The notes under the pieces are model-generated. The model did not search any database, was not told where the DNA came from, and worked only from the letters and a program-made list of their open reading frames with translations. The translations under genes and the position numbers were made by a program. A DNA stretch of 64,000 nt from Parundibacterium terreum (GTDB lineage Bacteria > Pseudomonadota > Gammaproteobacteria > Burkholderiales > Burkholderiaceae_D), in NCBI RefSeq assembly GCF_014636315.1, contig NZ_BMED01000003.1, positions 558,001-622,000 of the forward strand, read 5' to 3'. Each line of letters opens with the position of its first letter. Position 1 is the stretch's first letter. Positions 36,354 through 44,724 of the stretch are shown in pieces.

Positions 36354-37004
36354 ATGGATTTTATGCAGTTGTTGGACATGATTTTGCATGTCGACAAAAT
36401 GTTGGGTACCTTGATTGATCAATACGGGACTTTGATCTACTTCGTACTGTTTGCGATCATCTTTTGCGAAACCGCTTTTGTGGTCTTCCCTTTTTTACCC
36501 GGCGATTCCCTGCTATTCATCGCCGGTGCAATGTGCGCGCGCGGCTTGATGGATCCGGTGCTGTTGATAGTCTTGCTGATCATTGCCTCCATTGCGGGCA
36601 ATTCGCTGAACTACTGGATAGGCAGCCTGATCGGGCACAAGGTGCTGGAACATGACTATCGCTGGATAGACAAAAATGCATTGAATAAAACCCATGCTTT
36701 TTATGAAAAGCATGGCGGCAAGACGGTTGTGCTGGCCCGCTTCATCCCGCTGGTGCGTACCTTCGCTCCTTTTGTTGCGGGTGTGTCTGAAATGACTTTC
36801 AAGACCTTCCAGATCTACAACGTGGTGGGCGCGCTGCTGTGGGTATTGTCGGTCGTGTTGAGTGGCTATTTCTTTGGCAATATTCCGCTGCTGCGTGATC
36901 ATTTGAATACCATTATTCTGTTAGGTGTTGCTGCTGCCGTCGTGCCTGTGGTTCTTGGTGCAGCCTGGAGGCTGCTAAAGGGAATGACTGGTAAAACACG
37001 CTAA
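36354..37004 (+). CDS. DedA-family membrane protein
   Basis: Inner-membrane protein of 216 residues with the DedA/SNARE-associated domain. Typical phrases are FLPGDSLLFIAGAM, LIGHKVLEHDYRWIDKNALN, AFYEKHGGKTVVLARFIPLV and RTFAPFVAGVSEM. DedA proteins act in undecaprenyl phosphate or phospholipid recycling and membrane potential maintenance. The gene is single, divergent from mutL, and ends at a strong terminator. Confidence 0.9.
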   Translation: MDFMQLLDMILHVDKMLGTLIDQYGTLIYFVLFAIIFCETAFVVFPFLPGDSLLFIAGAMCARGLMDPVLLIVLLIIASIAGNSLNYWIGSLIGHKVLEHDYRWIDKNALNKTHAFYEKHGGKTVVLARFIPLVRTFAPFVAGVSEMTFKTFQIYNVVGALLWVLSVVLSGYFFGNIPLLRDHLNTIILLGVAAAVVPVVLGAAWRLLKGMTGKTR

Positions 37005-37037
37005 ACGCGTTCAGCCCCAGGCTGGCCTGGCAAGGAT

Positions 37038-37072
37038 AAAAAAACAGCAAGCTTATAGCTTGCTGTTTTTTT
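37038..37072. terminator. terminator after the DedA gene
   Basis: AAACAGCAAGCT and AGCTTGCTGTTT pair over 12 bases around a three-base loop, with A-run to the left and T-run to the right. It lies 34 bases after the DedA stop and can work in both directions. Confidence 0.9.
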
Positions 37073-37177
37073 ATGCATCGCTCAAACATGCAACAGTGCG
37101 TCACACATTGCAGATGCACAGCCATGTCAAATTGGGTAATATCCGTACACACTTTTGTTTCAGAGGAATGACATTCG

Positions 37178-40048
37178 ATGATCATGTTCGCACTTGACGA
37201 ACAATTGGCCCAGTCCGAGGCGGATTTGCTTGCCTTATCAGGCAATGCGCGCATCCGGGCATTGGTCAATCTGTCATGGAATCTGAGGCAGCGCGATACC
37301 AAGCGTGCGGTGCTCTTGGCCAACGAAGCACAGGGCCTGCTTAGCACCAGCAATTGTCCGGAACAGGAAAAACAGCGCCTGACATTGCGCGCGCAACTGG
37401 TGCTGGCTGAAGCAAGCTGGCTGTTTGCCAAGCTGGAAGTCGCGCAAAAACTGGCGCAAGACACGCTGGCGCCGTTTGCTGCGCTGAACGATCCGATTGG
37501 CGAGGCGGATGCACACTGGCTGCTGGCGCAGATCGCGATTGACCTGGGACAGCATCAAGCTAGCCAGGCGGCACTGCTTGCTGCAGCAGAAAAGGCCACG
37601 CAGGCCAAGGATGTGCTGCGCATTCAGGTCATAGAAACAGCGGCGATCCTGTTCAATCTGTCGCAAAATTTTTCGGCTGCCAAAAAGCGCTGGGAGGTGC
37701 AAGTCCAGAATGCGCCGGAAGAAGAGCGGCATCCTGCATTGACAACCTGGGCCGAGGATCTGGCCGCCAGGCTGGACGGCCAGTTCACGCAATCGATACA
37801 GTACTTCATGAATGCCCATGACGCGGCCATAAAAACCGGCCAGATCCGGCGCGCGATCAGCATAGGCAGCAACATCAGCTACGCCTTTTCCAGCTTGAAC
37901 GACTACCATAGCGGCCTGGAATGGATACAGCAAAGCCTGGATCTTGCGCGTCCGACCGCATGGCCCAGCAGCATAGGCGGCTGCCTGACCAATAGCGCCG
38001 ATATCCTGCGCAAGATGGGGCAGTTGACCTCAGCCCAGGAGCTGATGCAGGAATCGCTGGCCACTCTGGAAGTGCTGCCGCAGTCGCGTGGCTATGCGAT
38101 TGCGGTACGCACGCTGGCCGATATTTTGCTGGACCAGAAAGATTATGAGGCTGCGCTTGCCGCTTTCCTGCAACTGAAGCAAAAATCGCTGTCGCTGGAT
38201 GAGCCTGAGTTCATGTGGATATCCGAACGCGGCCAGGCCGAGGCTTTGTCCGGCCTGGGGCGTGCAGAGCAGGCCCTGGAGGCTGCGACCAGGGCCTTGA
38301 ACTTTTCCCGCGTGCAAAGCAATACCTATTACGAGATACGCGCACTGACAGCGCTGGCGGACATCTATGCCAGCCACGATTTGCCTGCACCCGAAGGCAT
38401 GCGGGCGGCCAGTGCGGCGCTGCATTACCTGGAGCAGGCGGTAAAAGTAGCCTCGATGGTGCAAGGCTATACTTTTCCGGCAGAGTTGCTGGCGACCGTT
38501 GCCCGTGAATGTGCGAAAGTGGGAGACTATCAGCGGGCCTATGAAATGTCTTTGCTGGCCAATGCGGCGCGTGAAAAAACCCATGACCAGTCCAGCACCA
38601 ACCGCGCTATCGCAATGCAGGTGCGCTTCCAGACTGAGCGCGCTCTGGCAGACGGCGAGCATCACAAGCAACTGGCAGAATCCGAAGCCAAGCGCGCGTC
38701 TGCGTTGCAGCAGATCAGCTCCACGCTGGAACTGCTAGGTGCAATCGGCCAGGAAATCACTTCGCAGTTGAGCGTAGACGGTATTTATCAAACGCTGGAC
38801 CGCTATGTGGCGGCCTTGCTTAATCCCAGCACCTTTGTGATCTACCTAGCGGGGGAGAGCGAGCAGGGTGAGCAGATACTGGATATGGCATTTGGCATTG
38901 AAGATGGCAAGCCTTTGCCGCCCGACCGCATTCCTTTGGATAGCGAGAATTCGGACTGCGTGAAATCCTATCTGGAGCGCCGCGACATCATGATCGATGC
39001 CGCGGGCGAACGGGATATGCTGAATGTGATCGAGGGTACGCTGCCAACTCTGAGCCGCCTGTTTACTCCGCTGGCGATCAACGACCGGGTGATTGGCGTG
39101 ATGTCGGTGCAATCGATACAAGCCTATGCGTATGGCGACAGGGAAAGGCTGATCCTGCGCACTCTGTGTGCATATGGCGTGATTGCGCTGGACAATGCCT
39201 ATGCCTACCGGCGCCTGCAAGAGACCCAGGATCAACTGGCATCCAAGGAAAAAATGGCGGCACTGGGTGCACTGGTGGCCGGTGTTGCCCATGAGCTGAA
39301 TACGCCGATAGGCAACAGCCTGCTGCTGGCCAGCACGATGCAGGACAAGACCCAGGATATAGGGCGGCAGTTCGACCAGCAAAGTATGAAGCGCTCAGAC
39401 CTGAGCGGTTTCATTGCCGATGCCAGGGAAGCATCCACACTGATCGTCAGGAGCCTGACTACTGCAGCCAATCTGGTCAACAGCTTTAAGCAGGTGGCCG
39501 TGGACCAGGCGACAGAGCACCGGCGTATTTTCGATCTGCAGCAAACGCTGAAAGACATTATCGCACCGGTGATGAACCGCATTGCCTTGTCCGAGCACAC
39601 CATCAACTTGCAGGTAGCGCCCAACATAGGCATGGACAGTTATCCCGGCCCGCTGGGGCAGGTGATTGGCAACCTGATCAATAATGCGATCTTGCACGGT
39701 TTCGATGGCACCAGCCATGGGATGATGAGCTTGAGCGCCCAGTTACTGGACGCAGAGACGGTGCAGCTCCGGTTTACCGATAACGGCAAGGGTATTTCAG
39801 AAGAAAATCTGAAACGGGTATTTGATCCCTTTTTTACTACCAAGCTGGGGCAGGGCGGCAGCGGGCTGGGCTTGAGCATCAGCTACAACATCGTTACATC
39901 AATACTGGGCGGCGCCATACAGGTAGACAGCAAGCCGGGGCAAGGTGTCAGCATCCTGATCGAGCTGCCCTTGCAGGCACCGCTCAAGCATGAGCAGCAA
40001 GAGCAGGCCAAGTCCGACCGGGACAAGAAAATCGCAATCGGCATATAG
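37178..40048 (+). CDS. TPR-GAF sensor histidine kinase, soluble
   Basis: Protein of 956 residues. Residues about 1-480 are tetratricopeptide-like helical repeats (RAVLLANEAQGLL, GEADAHWLLAQIAI, LERAEQALEAAT-like GRAEQALEAATRALNF), followed by a helical linker and a GAF domain (about 530-680). The histidine kinase core has the phosphorylated histidine near residue 704 in GVAHELNTPIGN, and the ATPase with N box NLINNAILHG (about 830), DNGKGI (about 867) and GSGLGLSISYNI. No membrane segment or signal peptide is seen, so it is cytoplasmic. The gene has no response regulator next to it, so its partner is elsewhere. The TPR arm suggests sensing through protein contact. Confidence 0.88.
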   Translation: MIMFALDEQLAQSEADLLALSGNARIRALVNLSWNLRQRDTKRAVLLANEAQGLLSTSNCPEQEKQRLTLRAQLVLAEASWLFAKLEVAQKLAQDTLAPFAALNDPIGEADAHWLLAQIAIDLGQHQASQAALLAAAEKATQAKDVLRIQVIETAAILFNLSQNFSAAKKRWEVQVQNAPEEERHPALTTWAEDLAARLDGQFTQSIQYFMNAHDAAIKTGQIRRAISIGSNISYAFSSLNDYHSGLEWIQQSLDLARPTAWPSSIGGCLTNSADILRKMGQLTSAQELMQESLATLEVLPQSRGYAIAVRTLADILLDQKDYEAALAAFLQLKQKSLSLDEPEFMWISERGQAEALSGLGRAEQALEAATRALNFSRVQSNTYYEIRALTALADIYASHDLPAPEGMRAASAALHYLEQAVKVASMVQGYTFPAELLATVARECAKVGDYQRAYEMSLLANAAREKTHDQSSTNRAIAMQVRFQTERALADGEHHKQLAESEAKRASALQQISSTLELLGAIGQEITSQLSVDGIYQTLDRYVAALLNPSTFVIYLAGESEQGEQILDMAFGIEDGKPLPPDRIPLDSENSDCVKSYLERRDIMIDAAGERDMLNVIEGTLPTLSRLFTPLAINDRVIGVMSVQSIQAYAYGDRERLILRTLCAYGVIALDNAYAYRRLQETQDQLASKEKMAALGALVAGVAHELNTPIGNSLLLASTMQDKTQDIGRQFDQQSMKRSDLSGFIADAREASTLIVRSLTTAANLVNSFKQVAVDQATEHRRIFDLQQTLKDIIAPVMNRIALSEHTINLQVAPNIGMDSYPGPLGQVIGNLINNAILHGFDGTSHGMMSLSAQLLDAETVQLRFTDNGKGISEENLKRVFDPFFTTKLGQGGSGLGLSISYNIVTSILGGAIQVDSKPGQGVSILIELPLQAPLKHEQQEQAKSDRDKKIAIGI

Positions 40049-40075
40049 CTGTTAAAGCCTGATCCGGTCCCAGGA

Positions 40076-41425
40076 TCAGGTCAGCTTGTTTTTGGATAGC
40101 GGCGGGTTCTTGGCGAAATATTTTTTGATGCCTCGCAAAACTGCGTCTGCCATCTTGTCCTGATAATCGTCATCGGTCAGTTTGGCCTCTTCTTCCGGGT
40201 TGGAGATGAAGGCGGTTTCTATCAATATGCTGGGGATGTCCGGCGCTTTCAGTACCGCAAATCCAGCTTGCTCGACCGCACCCTTGTGCAGACGGTTGAT
40301 GCCGCCTATTTCGCCCAGCACGACCTTGCCCAGCTTCAGGCTGTCGCTGATCTGCGCGGTGGTGGACAGGTCCAGCAAGACACTGGCTAGCTGTTTGTCG
40401 TGATTCTTGATGTTCACGCCGCCGATCAAGTCGGCTGAATTTTCCTTGTTTGCCAGCCAGCGTGCCGCAGTGGAGCTGGCGCCCTTGTCGGATAGGGCAA
40501 ACACGGATGAGCCGCGCGCGCTGGATTCGACAAAGGCATCCGCATGGATGGACATGAACAGGTCGGCCTGCACGGCACGGGCTTTTTGCACCCGGACCGG
40601 CAGCGGAACGAAATAGTCGCCATCGCGGGTCAGCATCACGCGCATATTCGGCTGCTGTTCTATCTTCGCCTTCAGCCGTTTGGCGATAGACAAGACAACG
40701 TCTTTCTCGCGGCTGCCGCCGCGGCCGGTGGCGCCTGGGTCTTCGCCGCCATGGCCGGGGTCCAGCGCGATCGTGATCAGGCGTGTCATCGCAGGCGGGG
40801 CCGGCGATTTGGAATTGTTCTTGTCGCCCTCGGCCATCGCCGGCGGCTGATCGGCCCTGGTATCCGGGCGCGGTACTGGCTTAAAGTCAGGTGCCGGCTG
40901 GGGAATATCTCTAGGAGATTCTTTTGACCAGTCGCCTTTTTCTATCAGGGCCGCAATCGGATCCGGCGGATTGGTCGGATACAGATCGAAGACCAGCCTG
41001 TGCTTGTAGTTGCCCACAGGCTGCAGGGTAAATACCTGTGGATTGACTTCTTCTTTCAGGTCGAACACCAGCCTGACCACATTGGGCCGATTCTGGCCCA
41101 CGCGCACTTGCTTGATATAGGGATCGTTGGATTGTATCTTGGCGACCAGTTCCTTCAGCGCCGGGTTCAGTTCTATGCCTTCGATATCCACCACCAGTCG
41201 CTCGGGATTCTTGACGGTGAAATGCGTGGTTTTCAGGTCGCTGTCGTTTTCCAGTGTGACACGGGTGTAGTCATCCGCAGGCCATACCCTTACGGCCAGA
41301 ATCTGTGCGGCCTGCGCTGCGCCCGGGGCCAGCACCGAAATCAGTAGCGCGCCGCCGGCTTTCAATACGGTGCGGCGCGATTTGGAATTTAGAGATTGGG
41401 GGCGAACTGTAAGCGGGTGAGGCAT
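40076..41425 (-). CDS. amiC: N-acetylmuramoyl-L-alanine amidase, AmiC type
   Basis: Periplasmic amidase of 449 residues that splits septal peptidoglycan during cell separation. A Tat signal is present (SRRTVLKAGG), as in E. coli AmiC. An AMIN domain (about 45-160, LAVRVWPADDYTRVTLEND) targets the division site. The amidase_3 domain has the zinc-binding pattern ALDPGHGGEDPGATG, a glutamate later, SIHADAF and LIETAFISN. A Pro/Lys-rich linker lies between. Its start overlaps the tsaE 3' end by about 37 bases, so the two are cotranscribed. Confidence 0.92.
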   Translation of the reverse strand: MPHPLTVRPQSLNSKSRRTVLKAGGALLISVLAPGAAQAAQILAVRVWPADDYTRVTLENDSDLKTTHFTVKNPERLVVDIEGIELNPALKELVAKIQSNDPYIKQVRVGQNRPNVVRLVFDLKEEVNPQVFTLQPVGNYKHRLVFDLYPTNPPDPIAALIEKGDWSKESPRDIPQPAPDFKPVPRPDTRADQPPAMAEGDKNNSKSPAPPAMTRLITIALDPGHGGEDPGATGRGGSREKDVVLSIAKRLKAKIEQQPNMRVMLTRDGDYFVPLPVRVQKARAVQADLFMSIHADAFVESSARGSSVFALSDKGASSTAARWLANKENSADLIGGVNIKNHDKQLASVLLDLSTTAQISDSLKLGKVVLGEIGGINRLHKGAVEQAGFAVLKAPDIPSILIETAFISNPEEEAKLTDDDYQDKMADAVLRGIKKYFAKNPPLSKNKLT

Positions 41426-41874
41426 TCTGAACCTTTGTCTGACAACGCCTGCAATTCTACATCACGTCCCTCGCCGGCGATGCTTAAAAACACATTCAGG
41501 TCGGGGGGCGGCAAGACCGTATCGGCTTTTTCCGGCCATTCTACGATGCAGATATTGGTGGCATTGAATTCTTCGCGAAAGCCTGCATCCAGGAATTCTT
41601 CCGCACTGATCATCCGGTACAGGTCAAAATGCATGATCCTGATTTCCTTGCCACGCAGGCTTACCGTATAGGGCTCGGCCAGGGTGTAGGTCGGACTCTT
41701 GACGTGGCCGGTATAGCCGGCCGCATGCAGCAAAGCGCGAGTGAGCGCGGTTTTGCCGGCACCCAGGTCGCCATGCAGATAGATAGTCAGCCCCGGCGCC
41801 AGGCAATGGGCCAGGCGCTTGCCCAATGCCTGAGTTGCTGCCTCGTCGGCCAAGTAAGTTTTATAATGTGACAT
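41389..41874 (-). CDS. tsaE: tRNA threonylcarbamoyladenosine biosynthesis ATPase
   Basis: Protein of 161 residues. The P-loop GDLGAGKTALTRALL is near residue 34 and VEWPEKADTVLP lies late, as in TsaE. It supports the t6A modification of tRNA together with TsaD (encoded at 58066). The start MSHYKTYLADEAATQ at 41874 fits E. coli TsaE in length, but its ribosome site is tight; an upstream ATG at 41916 is possible. It is divergent from queG and overlaps amiC. Confidence 0.88.
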   Translation of the reverse strand: MSHYKTYLADEAATQALGKRLAHCLAPGLTIYLHGDLGAGKTALTRALLHAAGYTGHVKSPTYTLAEPYTVSLRGKEIRIMHFDLYRMISAEEFLDAGFREEFNATNICIVEWPEKADTVLPPPDLNVFLSIAGEGRDVELQALSDKGSECLTRLQFAPNL

Positions 41875-41958
41875 TTCCCTGCTCAATTCTGCGATTCTGA
41901 TGATTTCCGAAAACATACCATACAGTGCGACCGCTGTGTGTTCTCCCCACATGCTGCC

Positions 41959-43059
41959 ATGACCCCGCAGGGAACGTCTGGGTCTGCGCCGCATGATCTG
42001 GATGCATTGGCAGACAGGATCAAGGCCTGGGGCGTGGAGTTGGGCTTTGCCGATGTACGCATTACCGATGTGGACTTGTCGCATGCCGAGCCTGGCTTCC
42101 AGGCCTGGCTGGATGCAGGTTATCACGGGGAAATGGCGTATATGGCCGCCCACGGCACCAAGCGCACCCGGCCTGCAGAACTGGTGCCGGGAACAGTGCG
42201 TGCCATTTCTGCCCGCATGAACTATCTGCCAGCTAGCGTGGGAAACGACTGGCGCAGCAAGGAGGAGTCGCACTCAGCCGATACCGCTGTCATTTCCGTG
42301 TATGCCCGCGGACGGGATTACCACAAGGTATTGCGTTCACGGCTACAGCAACTGGCGGAACGGGTGCAAAAGGAAATAGGCGAGTTTGGCTACCGGGTAT
42401 TTACCGATTCGGCGCCGGTGATGGAAGTGGCGCTGGCAGAAAAAGCCGGCCTCGGCTGGCGCGGCAAGCATACGCTATTACTGAACCGGGAAGCCGGTTC
42501 CATGTTTTTCCTGGGTGAGATACTGGTGGATATTCCGCTACCGGTGGACCAGCCGATTAGCAGTCATTGCGGACAATGCAGTTCCTGTATCGATGTTTGT
42601 CCTACGCAGGCCATCATTGCCCCTTACAAACTGGATGCACGCCGCTGCATTTCTTATTTAACAATAGAACTGCACGGCAGTATCCCACTGGAATTGCGCC
42701 CCTTGATAGGCAACAGGGTTTACGGCTGCGATGATTGCCAGTTATTTTGTCCCTGGAATAAATTTGCGCAGCGTGCCAGCGTGGACGATTTCGAGGTCAG
42801 GAATGGCCTGGACAGTGCCAGCATGGTCAGCCTGTTCGCATGGACGGAACAGCAATTCCAGCGCCTGCTGGAAGGCAGTCCTATACGCCGCATAGGACAT
42901 GAGCGCTGGCTGCGCAATATTGCGGTTGGGCTGGGGAACGCTGCGAGCAGCATGCGTGGCGATGAAGGAATTGTCGCCGCGTTAAAGAACCGGCTTGAGC
43001 ATCCGTCCGAGATGGTCAGGGAGCATGTGCTGTGGGCGCTGGGACAGCACGGAATCTAG
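41959..43059 (+). CDS. queG: epoxyqueuosine reductase
   Basis: Enzyme of about 366 residues, cobalamin-dependent, that makes queuosine from epoxyqueuosine in tRNA. The two 4Fe-4S clusters are visible: C-x2-C-x2-C-x3-C (CGQCSSCIDVC) and C-x2-C-x3-C (CDDCQLFC), and family phrases GLGWRGKHTLLLNREAGSMF and ISYLTIELHGSIP. A HEAT-like C-terminal part follows. The start is uncertain: ATG at 41959 is preferred, a GTG at 41938 in frame is possible. It is divergent from tsaE. Confidence 0.93.
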   Translation: MTPQGTSGSAPHDLDALADRIKAWGVELGFADVRITDVDLSHAEPGFQAWLDAGYHGEMAYMAAHGTKRTRPAELVPGTVRAISARMNYLPASVGNDWRSKEESHSADTAVISVYARGRDYHKVLRSRLQQLAERVQKEIGEFGYRVFTDSAPVMEVALAEKAGLGWRGKHTLLLNREAGSMFFLGEILVDIPLPVDQPISSHCGQCSSCIDVCPTQAIIAPYKLDARRCISYLTIELHGSIPLELRPLIGNRVYGCDDCQLFCPWNKFAQRASVDDFEVRNGLDSASMVSLFAWTEQQFQRLLEGSPIRRIGHERWLRNIAVGLGNAASSMRGDEGIVAALKNRLEHPSEMVREHVLWALGQHGI

Positions 43060-43116
43060 CCCCAGCCAACTATGAAACCACATATGCAGCCACGTACGCG
43101 GTCACTCCGAAATAAG

Positions 43117-44025
43117 TTAGCCCACACCAAGGATTGCCCTGGTCGCCATCAGCCAAAACGGCAAGCTCACCAACGATAGCAAAGTGCCGGCCGAAATCAG
43201 AAAAGCGACAAACGGGCCGTTGCCGCCCATGCGCGCGGCCAGCACATAAGCGCTGGAGGCAGTAGGAAGCGAGCAGAAAATCACCAGTATCTGCAACTGT
43301 AACGCCGGCAAGCCCATATACAGACCCAAGCTCAGCGCGATGGCCGGCAAGGCAAGCAATTTAATGGTGAGGAAATAGCTCGCCATTGCCTTGGCCTCGT
43401 GCAAGGCAGAAAGCCGCAGGCCAGCGCCGACGGCCAATAAGCCCAGTGCGATGGATGCATTTCCCAGCCGCGACAGCGTGGCATTAATGGCCTCGGGAAT
43501 GGGAATGTCGCACAGGTTAACGATGAGGCCGCAGGCCGTGGCCACGACCAGTGGATTTTGAGCGATTTCTTTCAGCAGCTTGCCACTGTCATGTGCCAGT
43601 GCGTACACCGCTGCCATATTGCAGAGAGGCACCAGAAACCCGATCAGCAAGGCGATCAGGGCGGTACCCTGGTCGCCGGCCAGGCGGGATGCAAGCGCCA
43701 GCCCGATATAGGAATTGAAGCGGAAGGCGGTTTGCACACCCGATTCGAAAACGCGTGGCGCAGCGGTGAACATAGGCTTGCCCAGCCAGCCTAGCAGCAT
43801 TGCACAGGTAGTTGCCGCCATTGCTATTTTCAGGAGGGTGCCCGTGGCATGGAAATCGAATGGAGTGCGCGATGTGGTATAGAACAGCAAAGCGGGGAAC
43901 ATCAGGAAATACACGATCTTTTCCACGCCCGACCAGAAGTGGCCGCCCCAGTTTGCCTTGCGGGCCAGTACGAAGCCTAAAAGTATCAGCAGAAAATCAG
44001 GCAACAACAGAGTAGCTATAGACAT
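43117..44025 (-). CDS. AEC-family transporter
   Basis: Inner-membrane protein of 302 residues with about ten hydrophobic segments of the auxin efflux carrier type (LLLPDFLLILLGFVLA, PLVVATACGLIVNL, LPTASSAYVLAARMGG). Members export or import organic acids such as malonate or malate. It lies four bases after dctR on the same strand and so belongs to the dctS-dctR operon. A dicarboxylate substrate is therefore likely, by context only. Confidence 0.88.
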   Translation of the reverse strand: MSIATLLLPDFLLILLGFVLARKANWGGHFWSGVEKIVYFLMFPALLFYTTSRTPFDFHATGTLLKIAMAATTCAMLLGWLGKPMFTAAPRVFESGVQTAFRFNSYIGLALASRLAGDQGTALIALLIGFLVPLCNMAAVYALAHDSGKLLKEIAQNPLVVATACGLIVNLCDIPIPEAINATLSRLGNASIALGLLAVGAGLRLSALHEAKAMASYFLTIKLLALPAIALSLGLYMGLPALQLQILVIFCSLPTASSAYVLAARMGGNGPFVAFLISAGTLLSLVSLPFWLMATRAILGVG

Positions 44026-44029
44026 GGGC

Positions 44030-44620
44030 TTATTTCAACAAGCCCGCCAGCTCCACCGCCGTCTTGATTTGCATCTTGTCGAAGATATGCGCCCTGTGTA
44101 CTTCCACCGTACGCATGCTGATGCCTAGCTGGTCGGCAATCACCTTGTTCATCTTGCCAGCCAGGATCAGGTCCAGTACCTCGCGCTCGCGCGTGGACAG
44201 GGTTGCCAGCCTTTCGTAGATGGCGGCATTCGCGCCGGCTTGCATCGATATTGCAAAGGCTTCCTGCACCCTGTCCATCAGCTTGTTGTCATTGAAGGGT
44301 TTTTCAAAGAAATCAAAAGCGCCGCGTTTCAAGGTGTCCACAGCCATCGGCACGTCGCCGTGGCCGGTCAGGAAAATGACCGGCAGGCGTTTGGTCAACT
44401 GTCTTGCGGTCAACAGGTCAAACAGCGCAGAGCCGCTCATGCCGGCCATGCGTATATCCAGCAAGATGCAATCGCCCTGCGGGTCAAATTGCATGGGCTG
44501 GTTTAGCGCCACCAGGAACTTGTCGGCGCTTTCGTAAGTCGTTACGGCGATGCTGCGCGAGCGCGCCAGCCAGGACAGCGAGTCCCTGATTACGTCTTCG
44601 TCATCTATGATGTGCAGCAT
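44030..44620 (-). CDS. dctR: response regulator, FixJ/NarL family, C4-dicarboxylate regulator type
   Basis: Regulator of 196 residues: receiver domain (phosphorylation site Asp55 in LLDIRM; acidic pocket IIDDED) and LuxR-type helix-turn-helix (LSTREREVLDLILAGKMNK, VIADQLGISMRTVEVHRAHI). The start at 44620 has GGAG five bases upstream. It pairs with the sensor upstream, and the TRAP genes are divergent, as in the DctS/DctR control of dctPQM in Rhodobacter. The AEC gene follows it. Confidence 0.9.
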   Translation of the reverse strand: MLHIIDDEDVIRDSLSWLARSRSIAVTTYESADKFLVALNQPMQFDPQGDCILLDIRMAGMSGSALFDLLTARQLTKRLPVIFLTGHGDVPMAVDTLKRGAFDFFEKPFNDNKLMDRVQEAFAISMQAGANAAIYERLATLSTREREVLDLILAGKMNKVIADQLGISMRTVEVHRAHIFDKMQIKTAVELAGLLK

Positions 44621-44724
44621 TCGGTCTCCATCCCGGATCAGTCTATATTTAGAATTTTCTCGATAGCCAGAGGCGGGCACGCCCGGCTGTCGCTATTCTT
44701 ATTGTATTTTTTATATATTGGCTC

